Source: Catonia carolina (lineage: Eukaryota > Arthropoda > Insecta > Hemiptera > Achilidae). From it: a DNA stretch of 64,000 nucleotides. Positions within the stretch are counted from its first letter, which is position 1. Every line of letters begins with the position of its first letter. The notes below the pieces were generated by a model, which was not told the DNA's origin, ran no database searches, and saw nothing but the letters and a program-made list of their open reading frames with translations. Where the stretch lies: positions 65,691,041 to 65,755,040 of the forward strand of contig JAQMRL010000008.1 in NCBI GenBank assembly GCA_035578175.1, in the 5' to 3' direction. Made by a program: the position numbers and the translations under genes. Shown here one piece after another: positions 19,931-30,579 of the stretch.

Positions 19931-20667
19931 ACAGCCTCAATTACCGCCTAATCCATAAGAAACGTCGACGACGATGTGTAAATGTGGAAGATTTAGAGAA
20001 CTGCATCAAAAATCACTGTTTCGAATCATGACCAAAGATCAATTGAATAATTGTCTACGTAAAACTTGTAACGATCAGAATAATCAGTAATGAGTTATTG
20101 ATCCTTTAAAAAATAAATGAAAAGGGTCAAAAGTTTGAAACATCCTGTAGTATTTTGTGTACATTTTATAGTATTTCTGCCAGAGGTTGTAATACCAGGT
20201 ATACCCTGAAAAAAAATATATATATATACGCGTACCGATGCACCAGTACTCCAGAAGTAAGTACATTGGATATTCCAATCATGTGAAGGGAGAACTCAAA
20301 GCAACGAAGGTGAACTAAACGAACCGTAGGGCCCCATGAGCTTTCATCATCAGCTCGCTGACACAGCAACGCCGCTCGATGCTATTCCATCTCAACGCTC
20401 CTTCTTCCACAAAATCTACCTTCCCGATCCAAACGCTCAACCATTTCCATCTCGTACAACTGTAAAATTTCATCTAACTGTCTCACTCATTTTAGTTCTA
20501 CAATTTTCTTTCTCTTTCTCAAACCCTACATAGCGTAAACTACCCCCATCTACCGATCCATATACTACTACCCTTATCTACAACCCGAATAAGATTGCTC
20601 TTTTAATTTAAATCCAAACAAATACAAAACTACCCGCTTTATTCTCTATATAAATTCAACGGCATCG

Positions 20668-20670
<3 letters not shown>

Positions 20671-20700
<30 letters not shown>
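20671..20700. repeat. (TA)15 microsatellite
   Basis: Uninterrupted TA dinucleotide run. Confidence 0.9.
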
Positions 20701-20704
<4 letters not shown>

Positions 20705-20916
20705 AGACTTGTTTCTAAATTAGTTTCATGTATTTACCAATACTATCGAGACTATATTGGATATTTAAGCACATAGCTTCCTAATAAGGATCCCAGACGC
20801 CATTCGATTTATGCTTCATATAACTATTACCAATTACAAAAGATCTCTTTTTTCATTGTATTTCAAACAAAACCATTTGTTTAATTAAAGTATTTCTTAA
20901 TAACAATATTAAAGTA

Positions 20917-21340
20917 TTGTTTAACTTTTTTTTTAATAACGAGAATAAAGTTGAGAAAATGAAAATAAATAAAGCCGTACAACAAGTCCGTCCAATTTTT
21001 CCGACGCTACTTAATAATTACGTTGATGAGACTTTAATTTGGAATCATTTAGTTTATTCAGGCATTCAGCTTTGGAATAAGTTATTCCTAAATTCATTGC
21101 TGTATGCAGATGACACTGTTATTATTTTTGACACAGAAGACAGGCTCCAATTTACCATTTATGAGTTTCACAACATAAGCGCAGAATTTTGCATGAGAAT
21201 ATCGGCGCAAAAATCAAAGGTTATGGCATTCAAGGGAAGATGGCTGGTTCGTTCAAAAATTATACTTGGTAACCGAACTATAGAACAAGTTCGAGACTTT
21301 AAATATTTAGGATGCAAGATTTCCTATGAATAAGATGATG
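20917..21340 (+). pseudogene. RTE-like LINE reverse-transcriptase fragment
   Basis: The frame contains L-L-Y-A-D-D-T-V-I-I-F near residues 62-72 (catalytic Y-A-D-D). It continues through I-S-A-Q-K-S-K-V-M-A-F and ends in F-K-Y-L-G-C-K-I-S-Y-E, the standard order after the catalytic box in RTE/craft-like LINE RTs. The N-terminal ~35 residues are not RT-like. The fragment stops at TAA 21331-21333 and then runs into a mariner-type fragment. It is a 5'- and 3'-truncated dead copy. Confidence 0.75.
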
Positions 21341-21388
21341 ATGTGAGTGAAAAACTGGAAACAAGTGAGAAAAACATGGTGTATAAGC

Positions 21389-21622
21389 GTTTCCCACCTC
21401 GTCGTCCAGACTGAACTCCCTGTGACTATTTTTAATGGAATTACGCAAAAGACAAAATGTTTGTACTACCCCTTCCTGTTGATATCGATGATTTAAAATA
21501 ACGCATCCCAAAATATTCTAGCTACAATTGGCCGTCATATGCTTGCATGTGCGTGGGAAGAATTCGATTACTGTATTGATATCTTTCGCGTTACAAACGG
21601 AACACACATTGAACATTTATGA
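21389..21622 (+). pseudogene. Mariner/Tc1-type transposase, C-terminal remnant
   Basis: The stretch has an opening D-x-T-P-C-D-Y-F-x-W block (third catalytic Asp region), then K-D-K-M-F-V-x-P-L-P-x-D-I-D-D-L-K. After a frame change comes W-E-E-F-D-Y-C-I-D-I-F-R-V-T-N-G, ending H-I-E-H-L-stop at 21620-21622. This is the canonical end of the insect transposase type also represented at 47572-48580. At least three stops and one shift show it is inactive. It directly follows a LINE RT fragment. Confidence 0.75.
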
Positions 21623-21876
21623 ATAAAAACTTAATGAATTCTTCTATAATCTTGTAAGTAATCACCTTAATTTTGAAAAGAAAATACATTTTCCAAGCTA
21701 TCGAAAGAGTCTGTTTCATTTTTAATCAGCCGGTATTTGCCCAACGGTTCAGTCCGTAAATAAATATGATCAGTATATAAATTTATTCTTTATAAAAGTC
21801 TTTGATGCTAAGCATCATGTGAATACTGACTAGGACGATTGTTATTTATTTATTAATTATTTTCTTTTATTCCTAG

Positions 21877-22058
21877 TAAGGATTAACCAACAGCCCGTTC
21901 CGATCTCAAAAAATTCCTCCATTTTTACCGTGGCCGTCGCTTCCGATGAACCGACAATTTTCCCCGATGGCTCATTAGCAACATCAAATATTAAACGTAG
22001 AGGTGAACCGCTTCAATCTCCGTTCATCAATGAGATGATCAACAAAATGTACATTTAG
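21877..22058 (+). CDS. Putative terminal coding exon, unknown gene
   Basis: A 59-codon frame (from 21879, stop TAG 22056-22058) follows a strong acceptor, TTTTCTTTTATTCCTAG, with AG at 21875-21876. The composition is more GC-rich and more protein-like than its surroundings (P-I-S-K-N-S-S-I-F, E-P-T-I-F-P-D-G-S-L, I-K-R-R-G-E-P-L, ending I-N-K-M-Y-I). There is no start codon, so it would be a 3' exon with two bases carried from the previous one. I do not recognise the family. It lies between a mariner remnant and a SINE, so an uncharacterised transposon fragment is the main alternative. Confidence 0.4.
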
Positions 22059-22277
22059 GTTAGTTCTAGTATCTCGGTGCTTCTTAATTTAAAACTTAAA
22101 TGGTTTTCAGAAATTTCATCTCTAAGCTCAAACAGTCACAGTATAATTTTTTCATAACCAACTTTCCGAGTTATATAGAACTTAAATTACCAATAAAACA
22201 ATTAAAAACAGCTGTTATTTTCGATTATGTTCCATTTTGTTGGTTGTCATAACGGACAACAATGAAAACAACCAATG

Positions 22278-22430
22278 GCCGCCTCCGCAGCGTAGTGGTA
22301 GAGCGTTAGTCTACCACGCGGAGGTCCCAGGTTTGATTCCCGGCCAGGGTCTGGAAATTTTTACCCACTGTCCATATCCCACCTTAGTCGCTAATGACCG
22401 AGCTGTTGATGCAATTTTAAATATAGTAAA
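22278..22430 (+). mobile_element. tRNA-derived SINE with 13-bp target duplication
   Basis: The head resembles a tRNA gene: an A-box-like TAGTGGTAGAGCG, a CTACCACGCGG segment recalling tRNA-Gly, and the B box GGTTTGATTCC. The tail has AGTCGCTAATGACC and GTTGATGC, which match the LINE tail at 38397-38440. The perfect flanking duplication AAAACAACCAATG lies at 22265-22277 and 22431-22443. It is a retroposon, not a functional tRNA gene. Confidence 0.88.
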
Positions 22431-22443
22431 AAAACAACCAATG

Positions 22444-24570
22444 TTACTTGCATGTTATGAGATAAGATTTTCTTCTTCTATTAATTATCATTCAAGGATT
22501 AGGTTCCAGGATTTGCAGTGGCATCTACTTAGCCACTGGTCACACCTGATAACGCCTTCCAAATGGTTTTAAATTTTATCAGAGAATCTATCCCGGGATC
22601 ATCGGCTCAGAAATCTAGTATTCCACCTTTTAAGCCACCAATTTATTTCTTTTAATTAGATATATAATCTAGAGTAGCAAATTATTAATAAATGAATGTA
22701 GTAAATCATTATAATTTAATTAAATGAATTAAAAATTGAAAATAACATATGTGAAATTCAATAAATACCCAAAAAGAAACTAAAATATGTTAATTCCTTT
22801 AAAGAATAACACTCCACTTAAAACTTTCAGCATAAATTTCCCAAGGGTATAAAATTTAAATTTCATTTCAGTTTAATTTATGAAGGTATTACGCCTTTAA
22901 TCAGTAAATATTATCAGTAATTTGTTTAAAATATGAATTTTAGAGTATAACGCACATTTATTAAAAAAGAAAAATAAAGAAAACATTCTGTTGTACCTGT
23001 TGCTGTTAGTCTACCAAAGAAGAGGGTTTAATATTATTTACGTTTTCAAGATATCAACAGGTATTGGAAACTTCCTAATTCCTAAATACCCTCTTATATT
23101 ACAAATTTTTTTTCGTTTTCCTATTTTGATTTATTCTTTTAATATATTGCTGAATATATCTGAAATTATTATTCGTTTCGTAAAATTATTGTATATATTA
23201 TTATATGTGTCGCTTGCGTTGTATTCATTTTTCGTTCACCGTAAAATCAGACTTAAAACTCGTATTTTGGAAAAACGTTTTTTTACCTGAACAACTGAAG
23301 TTTAATGTAATTTTATTCTAGAATATTTTTTTTTAAATAACGTCGATTTAAATTTTTCTTACCTATCATTGGATTTGCTTTTAGATATTAAAAATATCAT
23401 AACTTCTTGAGTTTTTTGTGATAAATAACTGATTTATTTTATTAAATTCATGTACTAACGCAGGGAAGTTGGATAATGCCTAACTATTGAGATATAAAAC
23501 ATTAATTTAACTTTCTTCCCGGTTTAGATTTTTTAATGTATTTGATCAATAAATTTTCACAAGAAAAGACGAATACCATTTTACAGTTCTACAATGTTGT
23601 AGAATGTTGTTAGATCTTTGTTGTGTTTCCTAAACTTTAATCTACCTAAATGGCTTTAGACCTTACAGTCAGCTGATATAAAATTGTTTTATCATCAAGT
23701 AACACCAGTTGAGTGAGAAACTTTATATGGTGATCAGCTGATTGAAGGTTCTTGTTCAAACTCCACTTTACTTCAATCAAAAATGTAGAAAAGTCACTAA
23801 TAAAATCAGATGGTAGTCAATTCTGTACGGGCTTGGATAACAAATAAAAACAAAAAATATACGAAACATTATTATTAACTAAAAACTGAAGTGAATCCTG
23901 GAATGATATGTAAATTCAGTATGTTGACGCTATGGAAGGATGTTATTCAATAAAATTTTTATTTAATCTAACAGAAACCTCATTAATTTATGATAAAAGT
24001 TTTTAAAAATTTACCCAACTTAAGGACAAGCTTTCAGTAGTTTAGCAAAACTAAATAATCACTGTCGTAGTATGTTATGACTATAAATTTTTTTGATATT
24101 TTAATACTCGGTGCGCACGTAATGTCGTTCATTATTTATTTAATCGAACCTGGGGCCTCCGCGTAGTAGGCTAGCGCGGTTCCATGTCGTTCTTACTTGG
24201 CATTCATGCTCTGAACAAACTAACTTATATTTTCTATTACTATACCTCTAGATAATCGTTTTTATGAACATCATAACAATACTGATCAGGCTTCCTGGTC
24301 TGCTCTAACTTAAAAATTAGTAATCTTATATTTCTTTAAAAATTTGAGATACCATCTCATCTTTGGTCGTCCAATACCACGTCCTCGGGTTTGGGCGTTT
24401 GATCATCTGGAATCTGCAACAATTGACTATCACTCTTGCCTGTATTTCCAAATATTTGATATCTTTCTAGGCACATTAACGTCATAACTATTGTTACATC
24501 CTGCACGGGTCAATTTTTTTCTAATACACCTCTATAAAACAGTTTTTTCATAAATATTTTTGTTTTTTAA
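22444..24570. other. AT-rich sequence with one short SINE-head remnant
   Basis: 24151-24185 (GGCCTCCGCGTAGTAGGCTAGCGC) resembles the SINE head. The long hydrophobic frame at 22991-23290 is AT-driven and has no recognisable domain. Nothing else is supported. Confidence 0.45.
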
Positions 24571-24571
24571 G

Positions 24572-24960
24572 ACAACAGCCGAAAGGCTGGTTTGAACCTC
24601 TAGAGATTTTACTAAGTAAAACGAGAAGTGAGGTGGTTAAACATGCCTTCCTCACTGAGTTGAAAAAATGTGAATATCAGCATGCCAGGCCCACCAAAAA
24701 GAATCTTTTTTCAACCCTGCAAATGACACCTTCATTTCATTCACCACAGGGTCTTGCTGTATAGTCAAATTCATTACTTTTAGAGGAGATACCTAACTCT
24801 GACTGGATTTTTACGCCTCTACCTCTTTTGTTCTTAAAATGTTCAGTCATGTAAATTGGTTGACATGTGATATGAAACAGAACTATTTTTTGTAGCCCTG
24901 GAACTAGCAGATCGAGTGCAAATAATTTAACACTTCACCTGCCTTTTATGGGCCTAAATA
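24572..24960 (-). repeat. Interspersed family A, copy 3
   Basis: Near full-length minus-strand copy, starting (reverse) with the GCCGAAAGGCTGGTTTGAAC end and reaching the CACCTGCC start block. Confidence 0.75.
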
Positions 24961-25957
24961 TGTTTAATAACCGTATTTAATAGAAGTTGTAGCAACATAT
25001 TACTTATAACATTTGTATCACTTACATTGTATTAATTGTCAATTAATATCGGTTGAGCAAGTAAGTTTATTTGGTAACCAGCTGACAGCTATACTAAAAC
25101 AAACTGGACGGGAGGTACCTGTTCAAACTCTTCTTTATTTTAAGTAAAAATGTAGAAAAGGCACCAATGTTATTAGTACGTTAGTACTGTATAAATTTAT
25201 GAGTTTACTTTCCTGAAAACAACCAGGATTCTAACCCGGGAACATTATTCAAACACATTAAGTCTGAGCCTGTGAGAAGGTATATTAATAAATAATACTC
25301 GAACCACTGTATCATTTATGTTTTAATACAGTTATTTTAAGAAACGTTGATCGCGCCTTTTTTATTTAAAGTACTAAACTATCACAAAAACAAAAATTAA
25401 TAAAATATTCCATTATAAATTTGATAGTCCAATAAAATTTAACAACATACTCAAAGAACAAAAAAGTTTTTAATAATAAATAAAATTAGACCTATTGTAA
25501 AATGAAACAAAATAAAAACAATAATATAATCCTACACAATACTTTTTTTCTGTATATGTCTGTCTACTTTTTCATTTTTATTTCTGAGAAAATTAAAGCA
25601 ATAAAAAATTTATTGTTCGCTAAAATAAATACAAGGTATCTCTGTACTACGTACATGTGGAAAATATTTCATGCAACGTAATGAAATGTAATACTACATG
25701 AAATTTATGTTCAGGCACTTAACTTACATAGAAGTAAATTGTTTTAGTTTAAAGCAATACAATTTTTATACTTTTTAATATACATAATATTACTTTCCTT
25801 TAAATTTATCATTACGAATAGGTACCTATAAACAATTTCATAATAAAATTTAGTACCGGTTGTAATGATACCTGTAATAGTGTACTTAACTAAAAAATTA
25901 CTTATTTAATTTTTAGTCATAATGTACTAAAAATATTTTTGAAATTTAATGTTGTTT

Positions 25958-26960
25958 AGTTGAAAGGCTGGTTTGAACCTCTAGAAGATTTACGAAGTAA
26001 ACGAGAAGTGAGGTGAGGTACAATTGAAGACTCAAAATGGTGAACGATGAATGTTCCAAAAAATTGAAAATCAATTTTATTTATAAATAAAATGAATGTG
26101 CCATGGTTTGTAACATGATATAAATGGTAAAAGCCAGGAAAAATATAGTTTTGTTCTAGAACTGAACTACAGATTTCGCTAGTAGTGTAACAATTAACGC
26201 TAATTTTGTTTTATTATTCCTGATTTGTGTACATTGCGATCTGTTCAATTTAGAACAATAAGCAACCTCATGACGCAATGTGTGAGGCTGATATCTATGA
26301 CGTGTAAATGAGATTTAGTCGTGTACAGACCCAGGCCGACAGTTCCTGAGAGAGTGTGGTTAATGGAACCCCAACCATCAAAATACACCGGTAATTATTG
26401 TATAGTACACACTGATTAACTTGGAGAATGATGAAAATGCCACTATTGAGTCTAATGTCATGATATTTTTAATTTATTTATTCGCTTGCAGTTACTTACG
26501 TGTGTGTTTTAAGTGTGTCTGTTAGAGCTAAACATCATGGAAATAGAGAATGATGAAAGGTTCCAAATTCTTGTTTAATTTTTTTTCTCAATTACCCACA
26601 AATTCTGTTTCTGGGTCATTCGTCGTTCACCATTTTCAGTCCTCAACTGTCTTCCTCACTGACTGGAAGAATATGCTTATCGGCATGACAGCGCCTCTGA
26701 AAAGCATCTACTTTCACCCTGCAAATGACACCTTTACTTCATTCACCACTAAGTCTGGCTGTATAATGAAATTTATTACTTTCAGAGGATTACTTTATTT
26801 TGATTAGTATATTTTACACCTCTAGCTCTTTTGTTCTCAAATAGTCATTAATTTGGTTGATCATTTGATAAGAATCAGAAATATTTTATTATCCTGGAAC
26901 TAGCAGATCGAGTGAAAATAATTTAACACTCCACCTGCCCATTATTAACAATTTGAACTT
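25958..26960 (-). repeat. Interspersed family A, copy 4 (split by a MITE)
   Basis: Family A sequence at 25958-26026 and 26644-26960, interrupted by a 617-bp terminal-inverted-repeat element. Removing the insert and one duplication rejoins the consensus. Confidence 0.75.
26027..26643. mobile_element. 617-bp TIR element in family A copy 4
   Basis: Ends are inverted repeats sharing AAAATGGTGAACGA plus flanking bases (about 27 bp with three mismatches). The flanks are CAATTG (26021-26026) and CAACTG (26644-26649), a 6-bp duplication with one change. It has no transposase and is AT-rich inside. It is unrelated in sequence to the MITE at 3828-4082. Confidence 0.72.
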
Positions 26961-28180
26961 TTATAAAAAAATTTAAATCTACACCTTTACTTCCTAAATC
27001 CGATCTACAGATATGGTTCTCTTATTTACGAATCCAGTTTAGAGCATTAAAAATTACAACGGATTCTGATTGGTACGCTCGAAACGTACCTGTTCACAAT
27101 GATTTACAAGTACCTTACGTTTCCATATAATAAAACAATACTTCCAATGTTTCCACAGAAAGCCTATCACTTCGCCAAGTATTTAATCACAAACCCTACG
27201 AACGTTTTAGTACTCTTGTTGAAAACTATTCCATACCAACGTTAGCCAGTTTTTATATTTCCTTAATAAAGTTAATTGTAAATAATATTAATAATGAGCA
27301 AATAATTTTAAGTATCGTAACAAACCGTCAAATTAAAAAAACCTAAAAGAAATAACGGCAGCAAAATTCAGACAATAATAATGACATATTTTATTCATTG
27401 AAAAACAGTCTATCAAAAAGTGTAATTAGGACAACTAAAAAAGAAATAGCAATTAAATTTTTAATTGATCGGTTTCGGTTTTTTTTATTATGGGAAAAAT
27501 GTCGGATGTGTTCGGATGATTGTAATTCAACAAATAGGCCTGGACAACTACGCCTTACAATCGAATTTTATACAATCTTAAGGCAATGAATAAAATATTA
27601 GGAAATCAATGTTCTACAAAAGAACTGTATTTATTTATTTAACTTTAAATCGGACTGCTTTTGAATTAGTTATACAATTCTTAAATACTTTAGTCTGTAC
27701 TCAAAAGAAATACTACTTCAATAAAATAGACATACGTTCTTTTATTACGTTAATTAAGCTCATAGTATTGCTAATTTTCTATCCTTATAATACAGTAACA
27801 CTTTAACCTAGGTTCGTTTGGGATCTGGGTTTAATAAATATAAAAAACTTATTACAATTATTTTTTGACAAAATTAATAACGACAATTTTAATAATTAAA
27901 CTTAGCCTAGTAATAAATACAATTACATAAATTAAATAGATTACATGAAATTAATCAATTACAAAGGTTAAGCTTAAACCACCTTGTCAAACACAATGTA
28001 ATTTACTGTTCGTAAAAATAAATTACTGTTTTTAAGATTCAAAACGATTACATGCCACAGACACTTGCAATCACCCACAAGCACAATTACCGTAACTCAG
28101 AACCGCTCCCGTAATCGCACTGTTTCAAATGGCCGGTTAGCACCTTTCATTTGCAAGTTCATTGACTGGCCGATTACAAA
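26961..28180. other. AT-rich sequence, no gene seen
   Basis: Short frames near 27398-27806 are AT-rich and unrecognisable. Confidence 0.45.
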
Positions 28181-28187
28181 AGCGCTA

Positions 28188-28250
28188 ACTTTACCTGCGG
28201 TCTAATAGTCTTTACCTGCGGTTTAGCTTTATACCTGCGGTCTAATAGTT
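28188..28250. repeat. Triplicate TACCTGCGGT motif
   Basis: TACCTGCGGT occurs three times within about 55 bp, in the contexts TTTACCTGCGGTCTAATAGT, TTTACCTGCGGTTTAG and ATACCTGCGGTCTAATAGT. The reverse complement contains CAGGTA. Could be a decayed tandem repeat or a small binding-site cluster. Confidence 0.6.
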
Positions 28251-28779
28251 TTTCAAACATTCAAAACCCTTCGTCGCTATTCTGGCACTTTCCTCGTAGA
28301 AGGAATAAAAATAAAACCAAACTCCTCTGCTACATTCGATTTCTTAGTATTCCTCTTCAAAACGTCACATTCAGTACAATTAACTATCCTTGTTCAACAC
28401 ACTCCACCATATATAATACACAATTTCATAACAATGAAGGCAATTTATACAAAAATTAACAATCTATTCTTAAATAAACAACCTGTTAGCCTCCATTAAT
28501 CATTTCTAGACTAATCTTGAACTATGTTACAATACCATGTGTATCAATAGTCAGTATTTAAACCTTAGGTACCTTTAGTCAATCTTAGATAATTCGAATT
28601 TCTATAATTCGAAATATCAGATAATTCGTATTTTGACCCAGTCCCTGAAATTCTGTATTAGAACAACGAAAAGAAATCGAGAAATTCGTTTTTTCACCCA
28701 ATCATATCTACATGCCTGTAACATACTATATTTTATTGTTATATTTTCTTTAAAGAAACCTTTAATTATTATGAGATCC

Positions 28780-29220
28780 CTCTGATAATCCTCATCCGGA
28801 GATCCAAGTGGAGGACTAGCTTACCTCCGGAATGTTTTACAAGAGAGAACACCATCATAGTTTTTCATATTTTGAAGTTCTCGAAGTTCTCAAAGCTCTT
28901 AAAGACCTGTATATCCTAAGTCAGCCTAACCAGAATCATACATGAAGGAGTTTCCCCATGATAATTCTAGTCAGACAGAAACGTTGTAATTTACTGTTGA
29001 TTTCAGCTTTTTGCTTGGCAGACTGGAAAAAACCCAAGCCACCGTCTGGCAGGATGGGATGGGCTTGCAGTTCCGTTCACCATAAGACGATCATCATGCT
29101 GATGAGTGACGAATGTAATAGATAGGACACTGTCTTCTATCCCGGCCGGTCCTTTAAGTTATTTGTAAAAGGGATTACGGGATCTCCTTCCAGTTAATCG
29201 CAGAAGCCCTTTATGACCCA
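28780..29220. other. GC-richer unclassified segment
   Basis: Stands out from the AT-rich surroundings, with CTCCGGAGATCC, GAGGACTAGCTTACCTCCGGA and CCCGGCCGGTCC blocks. No stable frame was found. Probably an old retroelement non-coding end. Confidence 0.35.
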
Positions 29221-29529
29221 AGTATCTAGGGATAAAAAAGGAAATGTAAAATATTAAATAAGAAAAATATTACATTATAATAAAAATGTAGGATAATTAT
29301 TTTCTACCAATTAGAAAAACAGCAGTTTCTCAAGAAGTTTACGCACTTGATACATTTATGGGAGTTGAAAACTTCACTCACCACACTCTTGCATTAAATT
29401 GATATTTTCAGTTACTCTATTTTTGGCCTGTATCATTTTTATAAGTAGTGCAGGGATGAATGATGTAATACATCTTCTGCCAAAAATGTTAGTAAAAATT
29501 TATAAAGCTTCCGTATATGATATTTAAAT

Positions 29530-30010
29530 TGTGGTGTGGAATTTCGCTTTAAGGAGGAGAGATACTTAGTGGTACATTCCCCGTTGAAAACTGAGGGTAT
29601 TGTCCGTTATTCAGACCAAGAGGTATCTACTCCATTTCCGCTTTAGACGTCGCACAGTTGGGAAGTTCCTTGTAGCTAGATCACGGGCTAGTTGGTTTGG
29701 ATGTCCATCTAGTCTTTTGTGAAATGTACTATACAAGGACGTGGTTAACTCCTTCACGGTCGGAATTTTGAAATCGTCGTGGGGGATTTTATTGCTTACA
29801 TAAAAAGCAGCGCCGGAAGCAAGTCTTAAGAATTTTTATTGAAAGGCTAGGATCAATTTTAAATTACTCTCTGCCGCTACTCCAAAGAGCTGGACACCAT
29901 AAGTCCAGATCGGTCTTAAAAGGGATTTGTATATTAAAATTTTGGAACGGAGGTTCAATTTTGATCTCGGGTTAATTAAGCAGAAGAGTAGCTTCTGGTG
30001 CGATATCTTG
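29530..30010 (-). pseudogene. Jockey-like LINE ORF2 C-terminal remnant (second copy)
   Basis: Homologous along its length to 540-1000. It has the W-T-Y-G-V-Q-L block (minus strand, near 29890-29915) and the same downstream order. Stops are present. The two copies differ enough to be old. Confidence 0.7.
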
Positions 30011-30326
30011 GCTTATGGCTCGACACGCGACAAACTTGGAAGAGTCAACTGCGTACAAAACGTTTAGAACTAAACCGCCGCCAAATTTTTTTTTTTTGAG
30101 GCCATTGTAAAGTTTAGCTATATCGTTTTATAATCGCATCAACAGTCTAAGATATTAGCGATGTTTTGATATTTTGAACTTATCGACATTGTGTTACTTC
30201 TATTATCGTGAATCGATTATAAAACCACGAACTTTGAAAAGTAATTCATTTCAACCCTAAAGCGTCAATCGTATTTTATTTTACAGATTTTCTTCTTACA
30301 TTTTTTTAAAGTTCTTCTCAACCCAA

Positions 30327-30570
30327 TCAGACAGCTTGTAAAAAACAATATCGATTGGTTAGAACTCTAAATACTTTTTCCTCAGCTTCGTTGTTTTCCG
30401 TCAATTGAGCTATGATGTCCGCGTCAGGTATTTTGTCACACACAGCTACGTCTTGTTTCAAACTCATGTAGTGCTCATATGAGATTGATGGATCAGAGGT
30501 TGCCTCCGATGTATCAACAATTAACTTGTAAGAACAAAATTGGTGGGTGTATACCTAATTATATTTAATT
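30327..30570 (-). pseudogene. Possible pogo/Tigger-like transposase C-terminal remnant
   Basis: A minus-strand open frame reads D-T-S-E-A-T-S-D-P-S-I, then K-I-P-D-A-D-I-I-A-Q-L-T and E-A-E-E, ending TGA at 30329-30327. The 'IPDxxIIAQ...EEE' pattern recalls the acidic tail of pogo/Tigger and jerky-like proteins. No catalytic domain is present, so the assignment is a guess. Confidence 0.35.
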
Positions 30571-30579
30571 AATTCCATA

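Noticed and set aside
22278..22350. Possible functional tRNA gene (A- and B-box-like sequence)
   Set aside because: The sequence continues into a LINE-like tail, is flanked by a 13-bp duplication and is one of several diverged copies. It is a SINE.
22991..23290. Hydrophobic 99-codon frame
   Set aside because: AT-rich composition gives Ile/Leu/Phe/Tyr-rich frames throughout. No start context or homology.
26550..26807. 85-codon frame
   Set aside because: Spans the edge of a MITE and a family A repeat. Accidental.
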